DNA of 64,000 nucleotides, taken from the NCBI RefSeq assembly GCF_003286085.1, contig NW_020825288.1, positions 27,342,001-27,406,000 on the forward strand, given 5' to 3'. This document shows, piece by piece, positions 25,501 through 34,500 of this stretch (positions within the stretch are counted from its first letter, which is position 1; every line of letters starts with the position of its first letter). The stretch comes from Drosophila persimilis. Taxonomy: Eukaryota; Arthropoda; Insecta; Diptera; Drosophilidae. The position numbers and the translations under genes are program-made. The notes under the pieces were generated by a model. The model was not told the DNA's origin, made no database searches, and worked only from the letters and a program-made list of their open reading frames with translations.

Positions 25501-28500
25501 TGTTAATTGAATCTCAATCGGTGACTTTCCTTTATCGTAATCGAAATAATTATCGATAAATACTGAATATCGAAAGTCTGAATATCGAAATACCTGCCTA
25601 AATTGATATAGAAAATGGTGGATTTAGCTGCTTTTTATCAATATCGAAATGGGGATCGATAATTACCGATATATATCGATATACTGCATTCCTTTTCATA
25701 CAAGAACGAAACATATTTCCTCAACTTTCTACAAATTCGTATCCTATGCGCTGTCAAACTTTGATTAGAGTTTATGGATCGTTGAAATGTGATACATTGT
25801 GGCTAGATTTTACGACCAAACGACAGACCCCACGCCAAACCCTGTATCCAGCCCGACGATGGTATCCCCGACAACCGTGCCGCACCACCATACGATCCGA
25901 TCCGTTGTGATGTGATAGCAGCGCAGCCCAGCACACTCCAAAGACCATTTAGTTTGCCATTTCACATTGGTTTACTTTCATTTTTGTCTACGTGCGGGGC
26001 ATAATTAAAGTCTCTACGCGACGGCGAGAGAGGGAGAGCAAAACACTCATAGTTTCTCGACTAAAGTCGCAAATTTGGGGGACAGACAAATGCCGACAGA
26101 AAAGAGACAGCCACAGACAGTGGGGCCACACCTCAAAGGTGCGTCGCGCCGCGTCGCCAGTCGCTAATTTGTATGGGAACCTGGTAGCTGGCGGTATGGT
26201 AGCTGAACCCCGTACGAGCGAGCACTATACTATTGTATCTGGCCCATAAGCATTTGCATTTGCAACCTGCATGAACCCCTACCATTAGCAGGGCTCTGGC
26301 TTCCCATTGTACGAGTATCGCTGTGCTGTTTCTCTTTTTTTCTTAATGGCAATATCTTGCTTACAATTTCATTTTTATTTGCCCTCTTCTCACTTTCACA
26401 CCTGTCAAGACGAGAGCTCTGGCATCTCTATCTGTTTTCTGCTTTTGCCACAGGTGTTCAAATTGCCATGGCTCTTACCCCGCGATAACCTCTGGATCTC
26501 ATCCCATCCCGAACATCTGCCTCTGCGCCTTCATTAGCATTGTCTGTGGATAGGGGGCCAAAGTCAGGGCCACCCTGACCTTCACTTCCTTGAATTTAAT
26601 TTGATTTTCTTTATTTTGGTTTCCATTTTGCGTCTGTGCTCCAAATGATGTTGCACGTGCAGACTGGATTACAGTTGGGGTCTTATAAGATATATCTATG
26701 CAGAGGGGACTTTGAGCATTTTGGGAGGGTTTTACTTTTGGATTTATTTCTTACATGTTTGTACGAGTATTCCATCAGGCTTTGCAATGTATATCTGTCT
26801 TCAGATTGAAGCAGGTGTTCATAAAATACGATTCCTGACTTTTCTATAGAAGGATTTAAACCCTTAAAATTGTACAAATTCCCATTTAATTTTCCAATAT
26901 TAATAGTCGAAACCTTCACTTTATTTCAGATCCTCTTCCGTTCTGGAGTTCTCAGCGAATTGGAGGCCAAACGCGATGTCCTGCTCTCGGATCGCATCAT
27001 ACAGCTGCAGGCCTTCTGTCGCGGCTACTTGGCCCGCAAGAAGATGTCACAGCGAAGAGTTCAGGTAACTTTGAAACCCTTAACAGAAACATCTTAACAG
27101 AAAACAACTAAAATCTTCTATTATTTCATTAGGAACTCGCTGTACGCTGCATTCAGCGGAATGTCAAGGCTTTCCTGGCCGTTCGTGACTGGCCCTGGTG
27201 GCGTCTGTTGGTTCGAGTGACGCCCCTGCTCAATGTGCATCGCACTGAGGAGCAGCTAAAGACCGCCAATGAGGAGCTACTGATGCTGCGCGCCAAGCTG
27301 GAGAAGATCGAGTGCGATCGCAGCGAGGTCAAGGCGGAGAATCAGAAGCTGGAAGCCAAGGTAAGTGTCTGCAGATGGACAAGTTGCGTCTGATTTGGTG
27401 TCCAATTAAAATAGCATCGCCACAAAAAGAACGTCGGCTGACATGACATGTCATCTGTGACCACACGTCTTATGTCTGTGCGTTGGCTTTCGTTTCGACT
27501 ATTTGGGTCGCCAAAAGATGGCGAAAGATGGTGAAAATGAATGTCTAATATATAGATTTTATTTGTGGTAGATAAAATATCTGAGAAATATAGAAATAAT
27601 TAGGGGTAATATATGAATAAATACAAATTTTATAGGAATTAATGTCCTTAGAGCGGATAGGATAAAAATCTCAGCAGAAACTTCCACAAGATTCGTGCTT
27701 TCTCATTGCTTAACAAATAAATCTGTGGATACATTTCCTTTCTATCAATTTCAAGATCAATTCTCTATCCCCCAAAGAAAGAAGTCACCCAGCGATCTGT
27801 AGAGATGCACAAGTCTCAAAGAAAACATCTTTAAATGGAATAGAATTCAATTCGGTTTTCTTCATTAATAGATTCCATTACAAAATATGTCTTTATCGAT
27901 TTCGAGAGCAAATTCCCTTGTCGTCTAATCGATCTGTGGCTATAAGTATTTTAGTACCCGTTCCGCTGGTAGATTTCCATCCCTTTGGCGTTGGCTTTTC
28001 TTTTCTTGTTCTGAAGGGATCTATAAATAGCATCGCATTTTGGGCATTGAACACCAACTGACTCTGAAACTCTTCTGAGAGTCATTCGTGAGTGCCGTGC
28101 CGTGCCGTACCGTGCCTCTTGTGTGTGTCTTTCTGTGGAGATGGATACCAATGTTTCGCACAGATCGTGCCACCAGAATAGATACGCCAGAATGTATTTT
28201 TAAATGCTCTAAAAGATCATTAATAATACTTTGTCGCGCTACAATTGAGCTGCAGCTGGGGATACACTCTTTGGGGGAACGTATTGGTTCGGGATCTGCT
28301 GCCTGCTTGGGTTTATTTTACATAATTCCCCTGCACCCACAGCAAAGATTGCCAAATTATGGGATCATCAACAGTTGGCCGAAAATCGACTCTGTCTGGC
28401 CAAAAGATTATGTGATGTGTGTGGCAGAATGTTGCAATTGACTTGGCGGCGTCTCTGCTCTCTTCCGATCTCTTGTGGTCTTTCGCCCTCTCTCTCGCTC

Positions 28501-31500
28501 TCGCTCTCGCTCTATCTGGCTTGCCGAAAAGCCACAAGACCCGGCAGAGCTTTTGGCCAGAACCAAACGAACCCCGGCAAGACGCAAGACCCAGAGCACA
28601 CGCATCACTTAGTCGCCGAGCAAACGTTGCGCACGCCTGAGGCCCCACCGTGGCGCCGTCTACGTTCGGGAGAGATTCGATACGATCTGATACGATACCA
28701 GACGATCCATCTATCCGTCCGTTTCGTGCGTGTGTGAACAAACGGGTGCCAAAAGCCATAATACCATAATAAAAAAACAAAATCCGCAGTGAGAAAAAAC
28801 AAAGGAAATTCTTGTCGTATTTTTTTCTTTTGGCAATTCGATGCTATTGCCAGCGCGTGCTAACACAAAAATTTCAGGCCCGAAGATAAATTTAAAATTG
28901 CATTCAACGGTCTCAAGTTTTTGACAATCTCCCCTTCATCCCCTGCACACACAAAACATAATATAATATATTGTAAACCGCAAGAGAAAACTAAACCATT
29001 TCTCGACTGAAATAACGAACCAAAACGACACCATACGACACCGAAAATTTCGAAATTTAGCTACGAAAAATTTGATTAAAAATTGGCCAAGGACCACTCC
29101 CCCACCCTCTCTGCATCCCCTACTAACCCACCCCACGACCCCCTATTCCTAATCCCTTAATCCTAATGCCTCCTCTGTCGCCTGCTAATGAGGCCAATGC
29201 TGACATTGCAGCTGCGGCAGACGAGGAAGTACCATACCCAGAGACCCAGCTCCGGCATCCTGGCCATGAGTCGCCTCTAGAGTCGGACAGACGGGAGAAG
29301 GAACGATTCCTCGAACGAGTGCTGGCAGCCATGAATGGAACACGCGGTAGTGGTGGCGGTGGCACTGCCACCATTTCCCACAACAGCAGCAACTCCTCGC
29401 TGAACTCCACTCTGAGTGGCTCAATCTCTGTCCCATTGGCCCGACCCCCGAAACCGCCGACCAGCCAGGCACGGAAGCAGCTCCGACTGCTGCCCAAGCA
29501 GCGGGAGCAGAGTCCCGTCCTGAGCAATGGCCACGGCCACACAAGACACAACACGACTAGCAACACCACTAGCTCCACCCACACCTACAACAATTACACC
29601 TCCTCCAAGCGTGGCAGCAGCAGCAGTGGCGGTGGCTCGTCGCTTTCAACGTCCTTGCTGGGTAAGGACCTGAACCTGAAGCAGGAGGACAGTGAAAGCC
29701 ACTACGAGATCTCGCTGAAACTGCCTTTCAACCAATCCTCCACAGCGGCCTCACAGGAGAGGGAGCGGGAACGGGATCGTGTGCGACTGGTGAACCGTTC
29801 GCCAAGTCCCGCCTATTCGATCTCCTCGCGCTCCTCCGCCGTCTCCTCCTCCGTGTCCAATTGCTCGCGCCTGCAGACGCCTCCAAGGCGCGTCTTTCCC
29901 CAGAGCTACACGCGGGACAGATCGGGTGGCGTGGATCCCTACGAGATGCGGCAGCTGGAGAGCTCCCCGGTGGTCTTTGATGGCAATCTGTCGTTTGTGC
30001 TCGGCTGCCAGCGACAACCCGTGCATCAGACGATGAGGGCCTCACCCTCGTTCGAGGATCCGCGCACCTCGTCCGCGTACTTGAGCGAGAAGATCAAGAA
30101 TTTCCTGAAGCGCACCGATCACGTGCAGGAGGAGTGGACCGCTATGGGCAGGAGGACGCGCCGGACAACCACCACGAGCAGGAGCAGCCGTGGCGAAGGC
30201 GCGGACAGCCGCTGCACCACTCCGGGAAGCACTTGCTCCGGCTACGATGACTACGACACGATCTCGCTGATCGAGCGGCAACGCGAACGGAACAGCATGG
30301 AGCGTTGTGGGTCCGTGGGACGCACTCGATCCTCCCAGAACATCCTCACGAAGGCCTTCCAGCTGGCAAAACAACTGCCACACACTCCGACATCACGGGG
30401 CAACTCCCAGGCCAGGGAGCGCGAGTCCTCGGTGGCCAGCACCAGCATCGCGACGAATGGGAATGACGACGACGATGATCGCACCATACACGAGGAGGAT
30501 GATGAGGTAGCCACCGCCTAACCTTGATCTCTCTCTGACACAATTTCTAAACGCCTCCGTAATGGCTGTGGGGGTGATGATGTCTCCATGGGTCCATAAA
30601 TTAGAAATTCTTAAAGACGGGAGGCAGACAGGTAGGGGCTTCCATGCTGCGCGGTGACATTGACAGCAGTAATCCTCTCTCGCTCTCTTCCCTGCTCTGT
30701 CTCCCCTCTCTATGGTAGATATAGATTGTATTTTTAGATCCGTAAACTATGTGATTCATGCCGAGGAATTCTTTCAGTTGGAGGCAGGGAATATTCCATA
30801 TTCATATATCCATAGGGGTCTGAATGTTTTGTTTTGTTTGGGGCTGGTTCTGGAAATTTTTATAGAACTGGAGAATGTTTTCAACACTTTTCCTGAGGGG
30901 CCAATGAACTGCGAAGAGTGGAGCACCTTGAATCTGTAGAATACCATACGGAATACCACTCATTGAGTCAGTTTTTCAATTTGGTGTCATGGGCATCCAT
31001 TGAGTAATCGAGAGAGTGTTGACAGTAATTCTTTGATCTATGAATGAGAGATCTTTCAGACTTATGGGGGATCTCTGAGGATATGTTTAGTGACTCTGTC
31101 ATCGGATCTTATGAAGAGATATTCTGGGATCCGTGAATGATTCGTCATTAAAGAGTATTTTCTTTAGTTTCCATGATTGGTAACGGAGTACTTGGTATCA
31201 TGAGGTCTTACAGAAAGCATTCCGTGTGGTCCTTGGGCCTTGTTTCATATTGGAATCATGTTCAACAAAATTGTGGCAGAATTTGTAGATAAATTAAACT
31301 TTAAGAGACTTTTTAAGAGCTACTAAATTTCTCGTGCAGCCATGATCCCATTCTTTGGGTTCCACTGCGGAATATACGAAAATTATGGTTCCTAGAATCT
31401 CCACCAGACATTTGTTTACTGTGGAAATAAATATCCGACATATGGCAGGCAGTAATCGGAAACGGAATCCGAGAGAATGTTCGAAAAAAAAAACAACAAA

Positions 31501-34500
31501 CAAAAATATAATTTCTTCGAATTAAATGAAACACTATTTTCTCAAATATTTGCACTAACATTGGCCCACGCCCCCAATTTTCGTTGCAGCTGTCGGAGCT
31601 GACGGTGGATCTGGCCGAGGAGCGATCGACGGCCCATATTGCCACCGAACGCCTGGAGGCAGAGACCGGCGAGCGTTTGAAGCTGGAGAAGGAGCTCGGT
31701 GAGCAGGCTGGCAAGGTGAAGAACCTGCAGGAGACCACAGAGAAGCTGGAGATGGAGCTGATCTGCGCCAAGTCCGATCTGAATGGCATATCAGAGGATG
31801 AGGAAGGCGACAACGAGGAGGGAAGCGGTGGCGTCTACAAGCTCAAGTACGAGCGCGTGGCCCGGGAGCTGGAGTTCACGAAGCGGCGTCTGCAGACGCA
31901 GCACGAGCACGATCTGGAACAGCTGGTCGGGCTTAAGAAGCAATTGGAGAAGAAGGTATGCCTGATCGTTTTGCCTGGGGCTCTCTCTCTCTCTCTCTCT
32001 AATCATTGTAATCCCTTTCTGCTTGTAGCTTTCGGATGCCTACGAGGAAGTTGAGGAGCAACGCCAGGTTGTGGGCCAATGGAAGCGCAAGGCACAGAAG
32101 ATGACAAACGAGATGAACGATCTGCGCATGCTGCTCGAGGAGCAGAATGCCCGTAACAATTTGCTCGAGAAGAAGCAGCGCAAATTCGATGCCGAGTGCC
32201 AATCGCTGCAGGATGCCTCCAGGCAGGAGCGCCAGGCCAAGGAACGCTATGGCCGCGAAAAGGATGTCCTCCAAGCGGAGAAATTTACCCTAGAGCAAAC
32301 ACTGGCGGTACGTACTAGCGTTGAACGGGAGAGGGTATTCCTTGTTGATGTAGGTCTGGGGCAACATGTGTTGGAGTTTACACTGTGCTACAGGGGGTTC
32401 TTTTTTATAGATATCAACAGAAGATATTTCATTTCAATCTAGCAATTGTTTGTTGTTTTAGACCTAAAGGACTCGCAGATGTGGCTTCTCTACATTTATG
32501 ATCTATTTAGGAAAGATACCAATAGCGACAGTTCTTATTGCCTTTGACATTCAATTTCCCATTAAATATCATTTTAAAAACGATTATCGTTTATAATTAG
32601 CTCAAGAATAGTTCTGGGCACAAAAAAATGCCTTTGTAGCTTAGTGTTTGAACAAGTGGCGGCGTCGGCGGCACATTTTGCAGCAGATACAGATACAGAT
32701 ACTGCATATCTGAGACTCAGAGACTGGGAAACTTGTTCGGCTTGTTTGCCCATGCATAGCCATAGCCACAGGCACAGCTCTGGCCTCTACCTAGAGCCTT
32801 CTACCTCTACCTGCTGCTGCTGCTGCCCACGACACTCGACACACGACAGACAGACAGACAGACAGATAGACAGACACATGGGTTGGGTACGCATGTGCGG
32901 CATGTTGCATAGGTACTCCATTCCCATTTCAAGATTTTCCATGCGCGCTGTTTCTTTGGTTCTCGGCTCTCGGTTCTGGTGTTTTTCGTGTTTTTATCGG
33001 CCTGTACTTGAGGTTCTCTCTGGCGGATGACTCTCTCTCTCTCTGTCTGTGGTTCTCCGACTGCTTGGTCACACATTTGTGGATCTCTGCTTTGCTGCTT
33101 TCTTCATTGTTCTGTTCCGCTACGACAGTAGCTCGACGAACGTCAATGCGCGATAACTGGAGTACATACATATCACACAAGACAATCCCGCAGCAGTTCT
33201 ATCTGTCTGTGTGCCTGAAAAAAAAGAAAAGAAATTAAAACATTTACGGCGTCCTCATTACGCGCTTTCGATACTTATAATTAACTGGAAAAAGCCCATG
33301 GAGGGTGATAACTGAACGACGACCGACTGTCCGCTGCGATTTAGATACGGAATACGGGCCGAAGAGAACACAGAAAGAAAGAAAAGAATTCCCAGCAGAA
33401 AAGAAACCCCAGCCCAACCCCGAAAACCAATTACACAGCCATGAGTTTCCGCTATGCTACGCGAATGATTCAAGTACGTCCGTCTTGATTCGGAATGAGA
33501 ACAGCAGCACTAAAAAGCCCAGTCACAGATCTCTGAATCATCTGAGAAATACATATCTCTGTGTTTTTGCAGGACACACGCTTGGATCTGGACCTCAAGG
33601 AGGAGAAGCTTGCCTCGCTGCAGCGCGAACTGGAGGAGATGACATTCGGTGGCAGCACCGAGGAAGAGTTTGCCCAACTGCGACGATCCAAGAACGAGAC
33701 TGAGCGACGGGCCAAAGAGCAGGAAGAGGAACTGGACGAGATGGCCGGCCAAATACAGCTGCTGGAGCAGGCCAAACTCCGTCTGGAGATGACGCTGGAG
33801 ACGATGCGCAAAGAGGCACGCAGAGAATCACAGCAGCGCGACGAGGAGCTGGAGGAGGTGCGCGGCAATGGCTACAAGAAGATAAAGGCGCTGGAGTGCC
33901 AGCTGGAAACGGAACACGAGGAGCGCACGCTGCTGTTGCGCGAGAAGCACGAGCTGGAGCGGCGTCTCTCCTCCATGGAGGACCGCGACCGTGTGGATCG
34001 AGATGCCGAGGAGGCGCTCAACCAGAAGCTGCGCCGCGACCTGCGCAAATACAAGGCCCTGCTGAAGGATGCCCAGACGCAGTTGGAGCGACTCAAAGCG
34101 GACACGCCCGGCAAGACGCTGATTCGACAGCTGCGCAATCAGCTGGAGGATGCCGAGTCCGCCCGCAGCCTGGCCATGAAGGCACGCCAGACGGCCGAGG
34201 CCGAGCTGACGGAAGTGCAGGCCATGTTCGAGGAGTCTCATCGGGCGCGCAACGATGCCGAGGAGCGAGCCAACGTGGCGCATCGCGATCGGGCCGAGCT
34301 GCAGGCCCAGATCGAGGAGAACGAGGAGGAGCTGAGCGAACTGATGAAGAAGTACAGTGCCACGGTGAAGCAGCTGAATTCCGAGCAGATCAATGTGTCC
34401 GAGGCGGAGTTCAAGCTCAACGAAATGGAGGCCGAGCGCAACAATCTGAAGGAGCAGGTGGGAGAGCTCCAGCACAGGCTGGATAATGTAGAGAACCTGG

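Larger units (their letters stand above)
15763..26929 (+). other. Mhcl: Large Mhcl intron hosting other genes
   Basis: This 11.2-kb intron separates the last motor exon from the IQ exon. It hosts an antisense lipase gene (16,234-17,562), a candidate small gene (20,691-21,137), an Mhcl alternative first exon (23,157-24,932) and a CGATA cluster (25,385-25,690). The 471 bp from 15,763 to 16,233 contain nothing else that I recognise. Confidence 0.8.
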
